Below are positions 42,694 to 55,800 of a stretch of DNA of 64,000 nt, one piece after another. Positions within the stretch are counted from its first letter, which is position 1. Each line of letters opens with the position of its first letter. The DNA lies in the NCBI GenBank assembly GCA_023052935.1, contig CM041293.1, forward strand, positions 51,758,725 through 51,822,724. The letters run 5' to 3'. This DNA comes from Piezodorus guildinii (lineage: Eukaryota; Arthropoda; Insecta; Hemiptera; Pentatomidae). Both the position numbers and the translations under genes were made by a program. Below the pieces are notes generated by a model. It made no database searches and was not told the DNA's origin. It saw nothing but the letters and a program-made list of their open reading frames with translations.

Positions 42694-44856
42694 TCTATGT
42701 ATATAAAAATTTAGTGCCACAATGTTTGTTCGCGATAAACTCTAAAATTACTGAACCGACTTTGATCAAACTTCGTAAGTGTCTGTTATTCGGTCCAACT
42801 TAAATGATAGGATAGTTTTTATTACTATTCTAAATGGTTGAAAAATATATTTTTCTAAAACTTAAAACAAAATTTGTTTAACTGTAGCAACATTGGTTCC
42901 CAGTAAGTAATCTGCCCATATATTCACATATGTGATTATTAATTCAAATATAAGTGTGTGTAGATTGTTTCTGTGCGTTCTTATTTATAAAATATACATT
43001 CACATTATAGTTTCCAGTTATAATAAAATACATATTAGTTGGTGACGAGGATGGGATAAAATATACATTCACTCCATAGGTTCCAGTTATAATAAAATAC
43101 TTATTACTATACGTTTCCAGAAAAATTATAAGTACTTATTTGAATGACTTGCTATGATTTATGAGTTGCAAAGGAGGTGATGTACAGAGTAGTTCATTGC
43201 CGCTCACCTGTATTTATTTTATATAACCTCATTCAACATAATCATTATCAACAAAAAAAAAAAAAACCTGTACCACTACAACCCATGAAGGGTCTTGGGC
43301 TCAGTACATATAGAGATTCGTACTGTTTCTAGGCCAACGGCAGTGCAATGAGGTGATTAGGCCTTAATCACGCTCAGCCGCCAGGTTTTTCCCCAATTGA
43401 TTTGGGTACCCACTTTATAGAGGCTGGGTCTGCCCCAGGAGGGTCTCCATACCTTAGGGTCGCCCCCTATTATCAACATCTTTCGTATTTTGTAGCAATT
43501 TCAATTTACATTATTTTATATATCAAATTGAATACACCAAACTCGATATTGAAAAAAAAATATTTATAGTTAGATTAATTAGGGTAATAGGTTAAGTCTT
43601 TCCTCATCAACCATAATTCTAACTTTGGTCTAATAAGTTGACATTTAATTCTATTCAGTAGATTCAGTTGAAGTAGGCACCCTATATACAAAAAATTACT
43701 CAATATTTTTTAGCTGTAACATAATCGTGGTATATAGTCACGTTTGCAACATAAATGTGATTGATATACATAGAACGAGTGGGAATATTTTCACTTGAAA
43801 ACAACTTTAAATTATATTTTCCATTTATAATTATTCTATGCGTTCTTATTTATGAAATATACATTCACATGCGCTTTGTATTAGTTGGCGAGGAGGATGA
43901 GATAAAATATACATTCACTCCATAGTAACCTGTTTTAATAACATACATATTACTATACGTTTCCAGAAAAATTATAAGTACTCATTTGAATGGCAACCAA
44001 ACATTTTTAAACATCTGGAAGCAAAATCATTTTAATCAAACTAATATTTGAAGATACAATTCCAATTTATAAGAAATATATTCAAGCAAAATTAGCATCG
44101 TATCCAGGTTTTGTTAGTCAGTTCCTGTGGACACATGATCAATTATTATTAGTTTTTTTTAAATAATTCAAAGTGTTAATCTTTCGTTTACAGGTAGGTA
44201 AGGTGTTTAAGGGCGATAAATGTCTAGATTATTATGCCCGTCTTTCGTTTACACAACATAAAAGAGCTTATTTCTGGATCCTAAATCACGTTATTTTTCT
44301 GGAGGAAGGCTTTACCCACAATTGAAGAAATTACGCATTAAGTTGCAAAGGAGTTATGATGATATAGAACGCTTATGTTTAAAAGATAAAACGATGTTAT
44401 TGAATAATTTGGATGTGGCTACTTGGTACTAGTATGTTATTGTAACATAGAGTAAATAAAACTGATATCTGACATGAAATAATAATCTTTTCTTTGTGGG
44501 AATATAATATGGAATATTTTCAATTGAAAACAACTTTGATAAATGTAATTGTTAAAAATATAATATTTATATTTGTTGAAAATTTATACGTCTTATAATA
44601 ATGGAGTAGTTGTTGACCATTTTGACTATATGGTAAAAAATTGGTTGAGGGTGAAGCCACCAAGAAAATATACCAGTAAGAAAATATTAAAATAAGTTTT
44701 TTTTTATTGGTAGTTTCTTTGTTACCACGTCCCCCAACAACTGCTCCATCATAAGCGTTTGATAGTTACTACTCATAAACGCATTTATGCAAAAAATAAA
44801 AACTCAATATTAATAAAAACAAAATATTCGCGAGCAAAGCCGCGGGTTACAGTTAG
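42694..44856 (+). mobile_element. Non-autonomous Helitron-like element, about 2.16 kb
   Basis: The 5' end is TCTATGTATATAAAAA after an A. The 3' end is GCGAGCAAAGCCGCGGG followed by a short spacer and TTAG before a T. Insect Helitrons commonly start TCTATATATATAAA, end with a GC-rich hairpin of this kind plus CTAG, and insert between A and T. The last tetramer here is TTAG rather than CTAG. No Rep/helicase ORF. Inside are a minus-strand SINE-3 (43250-43482) and a direct repeat (42950-43140 against 43835-43990). Confidence 0.65.
43250..43482 (-). mobile_element. SINE family 3 inserted in the Helitron-like element
   Basis: Minus-strand copy of the 21662-21973 body with an A-tail (plus-strand A-run at 43254-43266). 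It shares GTACCACTACAACCCATGAA and CCAGGAGGGTCTCCATACC in reverse. The tRNA-like head is missing. Confidence 0.6.
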
Positions 44857-44936
44857 TATTAACAATGAAATTTAAAGACAATTTTTTCGGAATCATTTTG
44901 TTACCTTTATTTGTAAATATGAAATACACTTTAAAT

Positions 44937-45482
44937 CTCTATGTATATTATATTATAATGAGTATCTTTGTTTCTGGGAACTCCTCCTAAACCAAACGAC
45001 GGATTTTGGCATGGTTTTCAATACCATTTAGGGAAATCTTTCCTGGCGGTTTAAAAGTAAAATACATAAATATTAAGTTTTCATTTTGATGGGAAAGTAA
45101 GTTTTAAAAATCACGGCATCGAAAAATCTTTAGGAATATGAGCAGTCTGTTAAATTACGTCTGTATACCAAATCTTTGGAAAGCTCAAGATTATAGAAAA
45201 ATTAATATTAGTTAGTTGTAAAAAATAACAAAATGTCGTTAAAAGCCAATAATCTTATAAAAATATGCTATTTGTAATATTGGTAAATAGTTCATGTGAA
45301 AAAACATACAATACCCATTTGATTCATTTAAATGTAAAGTTGTCCATAAAAGTTAGTACTGAATATTTCTCATCTAAAGTTACTTTATAAAATCATGGTT
45401 TCTTTGTTAACTCTAAATCCGTCAAATAGTGCATTTTTAAATATAAATGACACTAAATTCACATTCTAGGCCTCTCACTAGT
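44937..45482 (+). mobile_element. Possible second Helitron-like fragment
   Basis: Begins TCTCTATGTATATTATATTA followed by a GGAACTCCTCC block. The start resembles the Helitron 5' end at 42694. A CTAGT occurs at about 45478 but without a clear hairpin, so the right end is uncertain. Confidence 0.25.
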
Positions 45483-45621
45483 ATATATAATATATCAAAA
45501 ATAAAAGAAAGTTTTTTCCCTTTAGCGAACAATATATTTTTTTATTTGGTATAAAATAGTAATAACTTTCTTATGAATTTCGATCACTTTATGAAGAATA
45601 GCTTCACAAAAATATTTTTAA

Positions 45622-45770
45622 AATTCTGGTGTGCACAAACACGCTTTTCACTTACCTCCGTTGCTAAAATCCATTAAGAACTTTTAAAAAAAGGTAGAGA
45701 CGAAAATGGTTAAATGATTACATTGATTTTCGATAGAAACATATGTTTCACTTAATAATTTATTTTATTT
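45622..45770 (+). repeat. Repeat 'Z', truncated copy 4
   Basis: Left end of Z only: TCTGGTGTGCACAAACACGC, TTTCACTTACCTCCGTTGCT and GATAGAAACATATGTTTCAC. Confidence 0.5.
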
Positions 45771-45942
45771 TAATGACGCGCGGCTATTGGATTGCGAAAA
45801 AAATTTTTCTTAAAATTATAATTATAATTATTATAAAAAATTGTCATAAACTACTTCGGGGAGTAAAGAATCTTCAAATAAACATTTTCAAGGACTTATT
45901 TTATTAATTGTTGCAATTGAAAATAGGATTGATATTAATATT

Positions 45943-45959
45943 AATATTAATAATATTAG
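45943..45959. repeat. 5' target-site duplication of the R1-clade LINE
   Basis: AATATTAATAATATTAG, repeated at 51144-51160 directly after the element's A/T-rich tail, and again at 56163-56179 in the duplicated segment. The sequence is low-complexity, but the 17-bp match lies at the expected places. Confidence 0.7.
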
Positions 45960-46368
45960 GATACAGAATAGAGGGGTTAAGAACAGCTTTGATACTGATA
46001 AGTGAGTTCCTGTTAAAGAGTTTGAAATAAGGTGTTATATTGTGTTATAGTTCTGTTTTATTTCGTTGTGTTCGTGTTATTTCCTTTTTACTATGTTCTT
46101 ATTGTTATTTTTTTATTAGTTTCCGTTTTTACCAAATTTGTTTTTTAGATTTAAGTGGAACGTGTCAGGTTAGGTTGAGCCTACTGGCTTTGCCTCCTTT
46201 ATTTATAGACATTTAGAGGCAGCAGTTATTCACTGACAGGTAAGACTGTACTTAAAGTTCATTACAGTGCTATTTAAGGACAAAGTTCTACTTAGAAAAA
46301 ATTGATAACGTTGGTTAGGTTATTGAGGTTACTCACACTTATTATCAGATATAAGCTGTGGAAAAGCC

Positions 46369-47824
46369 ATGGTAACTAATCACGGTGTTACAATGGAAGA
46401 AGAGGTTGCTACTGAAGATAATAATGTAACAACCAAATCAGGGAAACCCCCGTCAGCTAAAAGACCTAGGTGCAAAACCTCGGATAATGAGGAAGAACTT
46501 GAAGAAGATAACTTTAAGGACACCATGCTACAAGAGGCAAGATCCATCCAAAGTAATCTTAAAACTTTCTTATTAGGGTTGGATAAAAAGATTACAAACA
46601 AGACTAGAGAACACATAAACGTAACGGTGGAACGTCTTATTAGCATTTTAGAGGCTATGAGCTCTAGGAGCAAAGACACCGATGAATGCAAAGGGCTCTC
46701 AGTGGCGGTTCTAGTCAAACAGGTAGTGAAAGAAACACTAGAGTCTACTAGCATTATTAATGTACTTACGGAAAAAATAATGCAAAAATCGTTTCCTTTA
46801 GTAAGTCAAGAAATACCAAGTGTGGAAACATCAACACAATACCCTCCACTGATCAAGGCTGGAACCTCTAAGGAATCTCATCAACCAGCGGAAATCGAGA
46901 AATTCAGTATTGTAAAGAACAAACGAAACCGGAAGAAAGCTAAGTCAAAGCAAGAAAGAAGAATACAGAATCAAGACGGTATGGAAGAAAATAAACATGA
47001 TACTCCTGAACCTGAAAAACCTGTAACAGCACAAAAACCTAAAACGTTAGCAGATATTGTTAAGAACCTGCCACTAAAGCCAAAAAGTACTCCACAACCC
47101 ACTTACCTAACAATTAGTCGGTCGGGAAAAAGTCCTACGGATATCATCCAAGGACTCCCTTCCCTGAAAGAAATAGGTGTGAACTCCTCTATTGTGAGAA
47201 AAACGAAAGCAGGCTCAGTGTTGGTTTGTCTTGAGGACAGCTCTCAAGTCACAAAAGTAATTGGCTGGAAAGGGCTCCGAGATAGCGGTCTACATGGCAG
47301 GCTGGCCTTGAGGAGAAAACCAAAGATGGAGGTGAGGGGTGTGCCTCTGATATGGAATTCTGCCGATGTGGCGAGGTTTCTGTGGGAAAGAATACCTATC
47401 TAATGAGAAGTCGGTTCCCACTCCGTTAGTTTCCGACGATCTCCGGCCACTTTTCTCCTCGGTAGCTAAAAACGGATTAACGAAAAATTGGGTGTTAGAG
47501 GTACACCCAATGGTTAGGTTCCAGTTGTTGGAGTTGGGAACCTTGGTAGAAGAATGGTGGTGCTTGTCGTTTAAAGACTACCTTTATGCTGCTCGTTGTA
47601 CCAAGTGTCAGGGCTATGAGCATACCAAGGCCACATGCACAACAGCTGCTGAAGTTTGTATCTGGTGCGCAGAGAGTGGTCATTTAATGAAAGTGTGTCC
47701 AAAGAAAAATGCCAAGGTTGAACCGATTTGTATCAACTGTTTGCGGGAGAAGGTCTCTCGTAGCCAAGCGAAGCACAAATCAGGGAGTCGAGAGTGCCCT
47801 GTGCATTTGAAGTGGTGCAAATAA
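46369..47824 (+). pseudogene. R1-clade ORF1 with one frameshift
   Basis: ORF1 encodes the RNA-binding chaperone-like protein of the retrotransposon RNP. The first 340 or so codons (46369-47403) are charged and low-complexity, then more structured from a region near residue 250. The frame then shifts within about 47381-47400 into the frame of 47366-47824. The second part has two perfect zinc knuckles CX2CX4HX4C (CTKCQGYEHTKATC and CIWCAESGHLMKVC) and a third CINC...CPVH motif. The joined length of about 480 residues is normal for the clade. The same shift is in the duplicate at 52400-52420. Confidence 0.75.
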
Positions 47825-47843
47825 ATGGCAAACAGGACTTATT

Positions 47844-50800
47844 ATGAGTAAAATCAAGGTTCTCCAACTGAACATGGGCCGCCGGAGAGTTGTAGCTGAT
47901 GAGCTTCGTGCTCTTTAACAACGCTACAACATTATGGCGGTCCAGGAACCGACCTGCCGTGGGAACATGGTCACAGGATTTGGCCTTACGTCGAGAGTTA
48001 TAGCCCTAAGCAGTGGAGAGAGGAGGCCTAGGTCTGCGATTGTGATTAACAATCCAAACCTCGACGTAATGGATCTGAGGCAATTCTCTAAGGCAGATTG
48101 TGTTGCATGCTACATCAGGTATGGTAACATCTCATTTACGCTGGTTTCAGCATATCTGGCAAACACAGGCAACATTGAAGATGACATATCTGCTCTGGAG
48201 GAGATCACAACAAGCACGAGAAATGTGATCATTTGCTCAGATACCAATTCCTGGAACACGGTCTGGGGATCCAATCGTACAGATAGAAGGGGTGCTAAAT
48301 TCGGAGAGTTTCTCGCGAGAAGCCAGCTTGTCGTGGTGAAAGAAGCCGCTTCCATCCCTACGTTCTCCGGCGGGGTGGGTGAGAGTTGGATTGACGTGAC
48401 GCTGGCATCTCCGACGCTCGTAGGACACGTTTTCGATTGGGCCCTCAGATCTGAAACGAGTTCAGACCACAAAGCTCTAGTATTTGACATAGTTCAGGAT
48501 GAAGAGCGTTCCCACGGTGTTAAAAACGGTTATGTAACACGTATAAGCAACTGGAATGCTTTCCGATCGACGCTGGAGGGAAATATTGTTGATGAAGATT
48601 GGGAAGAAGGATATTTTGAAACCGAAGAAGACCTGGATCTCAGAGTGTCCAGAATTACTAATCTTATTCGCGACACAGCAGAGAATTCCCTCCAGCATCG
48701 GAAAGTGAGAGCTCGACCTGTCCCATGGTGGACGCCGGCCCTAACCACCATGAAGAGAGAACTCAACAAGGCTCGGCGATCGTATCAGAAGTGTAGGTGT
48801 GACGAGAGGCGCATCTCACTTCGTAACGAGTATAAGTCTAAAGCCAAGGCATACCGAAACGAGGTGCGTTCACGCAAGCGAGTTCTTGGGATGAGTTCGT
48901 CTCCAATGATTCCGAGAAGCATCCTTGGGGCACCCCCTATAAAGTGGCTATGGGCAAGTTGACCCCTCCTTATGCTGTTGCAGCCCTAAAACATGGAGAT
49001 AATCAGGCCGTAACTCTTGAAGAAGCGGCAAATATCTTCATAGAGGCTACTTACCCCAGAGATGATAGTTCTGAAGATAATGTAGAGGATAACTTCGTGA
49101 GACGCACAACGGTATGCCCACCTGGCACGGACTTATACCCTGCATGGGACATATATGATCTGCGTATTGCCGTGGATAAGCAGAAAGCTGGTCGTGCTCC
49201 AGGACTTGATGCTATAGACGCAGCGATCTTGGAAAACAGTTTCCCCTATATAGAAGATAAGCTGCTAAATCTTTTCAACGACTGCCTTGATAGGGGATAT
49301 TTTCCGAAAAAATGGAAGATCGCCGATCTGAGACTCCTCTACAAGGGAGGGGGTAGGGATAAGCAGGTCCCTAAGTCCTATAGACCCATATGCCTCCTCC
49401 CGTTAATGAGCAAGGTTCTGGAGCATCTGATTTTAAGCAGCTTACGACCAGTTCTTGCAAGAGCAAGCCATCCGCGACAATACGGATCAACCAAAGGAAA
49501 GGGAACCGCAGATGCCCTCCTTCAAGTTCGTACAGACGCAGCAGTAAAAACGGAGAGATATGTCATGTTACTGCTCTTTGACATATCCTCCGCTTTTGAT
49601 AGCGTCTGGTGGCCGTTGGTTCTTCAACAGCTGCATAAGTATGAAGCTCCCAGTAACATATACGCTCTCGTAAATAGCTACCTCCAAGACAGGTTTGTAA
49701 AGGTTCGGGGATGTTACTATGAGACTGAAGTTTCTATAGAGAGGGGATGTCCTCAAGGATCCGTCCTCGGCCCAGCTTTATGGAAGCTAATATTTGATGA
49801 GTTGCTGGGAGTGCTTGAGGAGGAACAGTTCTCTGTTACTGCATACGTTGATGACCTGGCGGTTGTAGTGGCATCTAACAGCAAAGCTGGGATAAAAGCG
49901 GAAGCTGAAAGGTGCGCCAACCTGCCAGGAAGGTGGTGTCGTATGAAAAAATTGAAAATGGCCGCAGCTGAAACTCAGATCATCCTGCTAAGAGGAAAAA
50001 CGGATAGGGCACACCCTATAAACCTCTGCATTGAGGGGAAGAGAATACGTCCAAGTGAAGTGGTCACCTACTTAGGGATACGATTCGGCAAAGGATTCAA
50101 CATGGCCCCTCACTTGGACTACTTAGGCAATAGGGTTGCCTTAGCTTTCAACGGTCTGAGTAGACTAGGGGGCGCTTTCTGGGGTCTTAGATATCCAACA
50201 ACAATGACCATTTATAACGGCATGGTGCTGGGTATTCTGAGATACGCGTCCCCCGCCTGGTTCAAGAACATCACACAACGGCAGAAGCGTAGGTTGGCGA
50301 CCATTCAGCGAACGGCTTTGCTACGAGTAACAAAGGCTTACCGTACTGTATCCCATGAGGCGGTTCAAATTCTTGCAGGAGGAGTACCTCTCGACCTCCT
50401 CCTGCGTGAAGATTCATTTAAAGATGCCTACAAGAGGTACGGCTCAGCAGGTCTCCCGAGGAATATCCAAATGAGGATTGCGGAGGACCCAAGGAAATGG
50501 AAGAGTGCAATCCGGGAACATACCATTGATGAGTAGGACCGGCGGTGGGTGACAACCTCAAAATGTGCTACCTTGAAGAAATTCTTCCCCACGGTCCGGT
50601 CACGATTGAAAGCCAAATGGATTGTTCCGGATTACTGGGTCTCGCAATTCCTCACTGGGCACGGGGCTTTCCGAAGTAAGCTGCACAGTTTCGGAAAAGA
50701 CGTAGATCCCCTGTGCCCCCGTTGTGGAGTCCCGGAGACTGCTGAGCACATCATTGTGGAATGTTCCGCGTTTGAGGCACTAAGGGCCAAACTATTGAGG

Positions 50801-51013
50801 GAATGTGGCCTCTGGGTCCTCTCGGTGAGCGATTTCCCTCAGCTGGTGTCCGAACAAAATTATAAACAATTTATATCATTTATTCACGGGTGGAAAACAT
50901 TAGTAGGCCCAGCAGCTTTTAACGTAGGTGGAACTGGACGAGATCGAGGAAGACCACCTCCGAGAGAAGAAGCAGGAGCTGAAAGGATAGTCATCGAGGA
51001 GAGACCAGATTAA
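47844..51013 (+). pseudogene. R1-clade ORF2: endonuclease and reverse transcriptase, broken
   Basis: The likely start ATG at 47844 overlaps a leader after ORF1. APE-type endonuclease residues are visible: the SDTN box, SWIDVTL and SDHKAL. The RT follows with LLFDISSAFDSVWW, GCPQGSVLGPALW and catalytic AYVDDLA (YVDD at 49844-49855). At the C-terminus is a zinc motif CX2CX7HX4C (CPRCGVPETAEHIIVEC). Three lesions: TAA at 47916-47918 (codon 25), a frameshift near 48878-48885 between endonuclease and RT, and TAG at 50534-50536 with the frame continuing in phase to 51013. Not functional as read. Confidence 0.8.
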
Positions 51014-51143
51014 AAAGCTGGGAAGAGAAGAAAAACAGAAACTCAAGATTACAACTGGTAGCATCTCACTCATGGCTACCGACGCCCGTATTGCCATATG
51101 GCAAGGCAGGGAGACCTAAATAAATAAATATATAAATAAAATA

Positions 51144-51160
51144 AATATTAATAATATTAG
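51144..51160. repeat. 3' target-site duplication of the R1-clade LINE
   Basis: Identical to 45943-45959 and directly follows the TAAATAAA-type tail. Confidence 0.7.
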
Positions 51161-51658
51161 AAATAAATGTCGATACATTCACTTCATAATTAAAAATTTA
51201 GTTATTGGAAATGCTTAGAAGGCAATACTTTTACAGATATTTGATAGTGGAGGGAGTAAGTTACGGAAGATTTTATCAAACTTGTGAAAATAAAGAAATA
51301 GGTTGGTTAATTTAAAAATTATTATAGAATGCATTATTCCTAGTTAATAATTTTTAACTAAGAATAGAACGTTTTTACTGTTATTTATATTAAGAAAATA
51401 GGATAGTTTTCATACCCAAATTATTTGTCCCTTCTTTATCAGAAAAATATATTTAATAAATTTAAATTTATGCAAGCTATCTTCCCGAATTCTTAAGGGA
51501 CTCCTGGGAAGCGTTGACCTACAAATGTTTGCAAAATCTTATCTTTTTAAGTCTATTTTAATCTTGAAAAAAATCACCAAAATCTGTTAAATAAGTTCGC
51601 AGCGTCTTTTACTGATGATTTCAATAATAACTTCAAATTATTGTAAATATTTTTAATA

Positions 51659-51714
<56 letters not shown>

Positions 51715-51768
51715 AGCGTTTCTCGAAATCTTGTGTCTTAAAGTGAGTATTATCTGTGACGAATACTT
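51161..51768. other. Host-side flank carried in the tandem duplication
   Basis: AT-rich sequence without a gene, ending in a TA microsatellite (51663-51714, interrupted by ATAATA). The same flank recurs after the second R1 copy at 56180-56806 with a longer, uninterrupted TA tract. Confidence 0.6.
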
Positions 51769-51771
51769 ACT

Positions 51772-52843
51772 ATTATTAATGTACTTACGGAAAAAATAAT
51801 GCAAAAATCGTTTCCTTTAGTAAGTCAAGAAATACCAAGTGTGGAAACATCAACACAATACCCTCCACTGATCAAGGCTGGAACCTCTAAGGAATCTCAT
51901 CAACCAGCGGAAATCGAGAAATTCAGTATTGTAAAGAACAAACGAAACCGGAAGAAAGCTAAGTCAAAGCAAGAAAGAAGAATACAGAATCAAGACGGTA
52001 TGGAAGAAAATAAACATGATACTCCTGAACCTGAAAAACCTGTAACAGCACAAAAACCTAAAACGTTAGCAGATATTGTTAAGAACCTGCCACTAAAGCC
52101 AAAAAGTACTCCACAACCCACTTACCTAACAATTAGTCGGTCGGGAAAAAGTCCTACGGATATCATCCAAGGACTCCCTTCCCTGAAAGAAATAGGTGTG
52201 AACTCCTCTATTGTGAGAAAAACGAAAGCAGGCTCAGTGTTGGTTTGTCTTGAGGACAGCTCTCAAGTCACAAAAGTAATTGGCTGGAAAGGGCTCCGAG
52301 ATAGCGGTCTACATGGCAGGCTGGCCTTGAGGAGAAAACCAAAGATGGAGGTGAGGGGTGTGCCTCTGATATGGAATTCTGCCGATGTGGCGAGGTTTCT
52401 GTGGGAAAGAATACCTATCTAATGAGAAGTCGGTTCCCACTCCGTTAGTTTCCGACGATCTCCGGCCACTTTTCTCCTCGGTAGCTAAAAACGGATTAAC
52501 GAAAAATTGGGTGTTAGAGGTACACCCAATGGTTAGGTTCCAGTTGTTGGAGTTGGGAACCTTGGTAGAAGAATGGTGGTGCTTGTCGTTTAAAGACTAC
52601 CTTTATGCTGCTCGTTGTACCAAGTGTCAGGGCTATGAGCATACCAAGGCCACATGCACAACAGCTGCTGAAGTTTGTATCTGGTGCGCAGAGAGTGGTC
52701 ATTTAATGAAAGTGTGTCCAAAGAAAAATGCCAAGGTTGAACCGATTTGTATCAACTGTTTGCGGGAGAAGGTCTCTCGTAGCCAAGCGAAGCACAAATC
52801 AGGGAGTCGAGAGTGCCCTGTGCATTTGAAGTGGTGCAAATAA
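51772..52843 (+). pseudogene. Duplicate ORF1, 5' truncated
   Basis: Contains the last two thirds of ORF1, with the same frameshift as copy 1 (now near 52400-52420) and the same zinc knuckles. The first ~130 codons are absent because the duplication starts inside the ORF. Confidence 0.75.
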
Positions 52844-52862
52844 ATGGCAAACAGGACTTATT

Positions 52863-55800
52863 ATGAGTAAAATCAAGGTTCTCCAACTGAACATGGGCCG
52901 CCGGAGAGTTGTAGCTGATGAGCTTCGTGCTCTTTAACAACGCTACAACATTATGGCGGTCCAGGAACCGACCTGCCGTGGGAACATGGTCACAGGATTT
53001 GGCCTTACGTCGAGAGTTATAGCCCTAAGCAGTGGAGAGAGGAGGCCTAGGTCTGCGATTGTGATTAACAATCCAAACCTCGACGTAATGGATCTGAGGC
53101 AATTCTCTAAGGCAGATTGTGTTGCATGCTACATCAGGTATGGTAACATCTCATTTACGCTGGTTTCAGCATATCTGGCAAACACAGGCAACATTGAAGA
53201 TGACATATCTGCTCTGGAGGAGATCACAACAAGCACGAGAAATGTGATCATTTGCTCAGATACCAATTCCTGGAACACGGTCTGGGGATCCAATCGTACA
53301 GATAGAAGGGGTGCTAAATTCGGAGAGTTTCTCGCGAGAAGCCAGCTTGTCGTGGTGAAAGAAGCCGCTTCCATCCCTACGTTCTCCGGCGGGGTGGGTG
53401 AGAGTTGGATTGACGTGACGCTGGCATCTCCGACGCTCGTAGGACACGTTTTCGATTGGGCCCTCAGATCTGAAACGAGTTCAGACCACAAAGCTCTAGT
53501 ATTTGACATAGTTCAGGATGAAGAGCGTTCCCACGGTGTTAAAAACGGTTATGTAACACGTATAAGCAACTGGAATGCTTTCCGATCGACGCTGGAGGGA
53601 AATATTGTTGATGAAGATTGGGAAGAAGGATATTTTGAAACCGAAGAAGACCTGGATCTCAGAGTGTCCAGAATTACTAATCTTATTCGCGACACAGCAG
53701 AGAATTCCCTCCAGCATCGGAAAGTGAGAGCTCGACCTGTCCCATGGTGGACGCCGGCCCTAACCACCATGAAGAGAGAACTCAACAAGGCTCGGCGATC
53801 GTATCAGAAGTGTAGGTGTGACGAGAGGCGCATCTCACTTCGTAACGAGTATAAGTCTAAAGCCAAGGCATACCGAAACGAGGTGCGTTCACGCAAGCGA
53901 GTTCTTGGGATGAGTTCGTCTCCAATGATTCCGAGAAGCATCCTTGGGGCACCCCCTATAAAGTGGCTATGGGCAAGTTGACCCCTCCTTATGCTGTTGC
54001 AGCCCTAAAACATGGAGATAATCAGGCCGTAACTCTTGAAGAAGCGGCAAATATCTTCATAGAGGCTACTTACCCCAGAGATGATAGTTCTGAAGATAAT
54101 GTAGAGGATAACTTCGTGAGACGCACAACGGTATGCCCACCTGGCACGGACTTATACCCTGCATGGGACATATATGATCTGCGTATTGCCGTGGATAAGC
54201 AGAAAGCTGGTCGTGCTCCAGGACTTGATGCTATAGACGCAGCGATCTTGGAAAACAGTTTCCCCTATATAGAAGATAAGCTGCTAAATCTTTTCAACGA
54301 CTGCCTTGATAGGGGATATTTTCCGAAAAAATGGAAGATCGCCGATCTGAGACTCCTCTACAAGGGAGGGGGTAGGGATAAGCAGGTCCCTAAGTCCTAT
54401 AGACCCATATGCCTCCTCCCGTTAATGAGCAAGGTTCTGGAGCATCTGATTTTAAGCAGCTTACGACCAGTTCTTGCAAGAGCAAGCCATCCGCGACAAT
54501 ACGGATCAACCAAAGGAAAGGGAACCGCAGATGCCCTCCTTCAAGTTCGTACAGACGCAGCAGTAAAAACGGAGAGATATGTCATGTTACTGCTCTTTGA
54601 CATATCCTCCGCTTTTGATAGCGTCTGGTGGCCGTTGGTTCTTCAACAGCTGCATAAGTATGAAGCTCCCAGTAACATATACGCTCTCGTAAATAGCTAC
54701 CTCCAAGACAGGTTTGTAAAGGTTCGGGGATGTTACTATGAGACTGAAGTTTCTATAGAGAGGGGATGTCCTCAAGGATCCGTCCTCGGCCCAGCTTTAT
54801 GGAAGCTAATATTTGATGAGTTGCTGGGAGTGCTTGAGGAGGAACAGTTCTCTGTTACTGCATACGTTGATGACCTGGCGGTTGTAGTGGCATCTAACAG
54901 CAAAGCTGGGATAAAAGCGGAAGCTGAAAGGTGCGCCAACCTGCCAGGAAGGTGGTGTCGTATGAAAAAATTGAAAATGGCCGCAGCTGAAACTCAGATC
55001 ATCCTGCTAAGAGGAAAAACGGATAGGGCACACCCTATAAACCTCTGCATTGAGGGGAAGAGAATACGTCCAAGTGAAGTGGTCACCTACTTAGGGATAC
55101 GATTCGGCAAAGGATTCAACATGGCCCCTCACTTGGACTACTTAGGCAATAGGGTTGCCTTAGCTTTCAACGGTCTGAGTAGACTAGGGGGCGCTTTCTG
55201 GGGTCTTAGATATCCAACAACAATGACCATTTATAACGGCATGGTGCTGGGTATTCTGAGATACGCGTCCCCCGCCTGGTTCAAGAACATCACACAACGG
55301 CAGAAGCGTAGGTTGGCGACCATTCAGCGAACGGCTTTGCTACGAGTAACAAAGGCTTACCGTACTGTATCCCATGAGGCGGTTCAAATTCTTGCAGGAG
55401 GAGTACCTCTCGACCTCCTCCTGCGTGAAGATTCATTTAAAGATGCCTACAAGAGGTACGGCTCAGCAGGTCTCCCGAGGAATATCCAAATGAGGATTGC
55501 GGAGGACCCAAGGAAATGGAAGAGTGCAATCCGGGAACATACCATTGATGAGTAGGACCGGCGGTGGGTGACAACCTCAAAATGTGCTACCTTGAAGAAA
55601 TTCTTCCCCACGGTCCGGTCACGATTGAAAGCCAAATGGATTGTTCCGGATTACTGGGTCTCGCAATTCCTCACTGGGCACGGGGCTTTCCGAAGTAAGC
55701 TGCACAGTTTCGGAAAAGACGTAGATCCCCTGTGCCCCCGTTGTGGAGTCCCGGAGACTGCTGAGCACATCATTGTGGAATGTTCCGCGTTTGAGGCACT

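Larger units (their letters stand above)
45960..51143 (+). mobile_element. Full-length R1-clade LINE (copy 1)
   Basis: 5184 bp with a 409-bp 5' region, ORF1 (46369-47824), ORF2 (47844-51013) and a short 3' UTR ending in TAAATAAA-type repeats, flanked by 17-bp target duplications. The two-ORF layout (CCHC nucleocapsid-like ORF1; APE endonuclease, RT and C-terminal CCHC in ORF2) is that of R1/jockey-type LINEs. The AFDSVWW form of the RT motif suggests R1. It is outside rDNA here. Both ORFs are broken. Confidence 0.8.

Noticed and set aside
46380..46754. Minus-strand frame opposite R1 ORF1, and similar frames at 48110-48769
   Set aside because: Shadow frames of the LINE ORFs; each recurs in the duplicate with no independent support.
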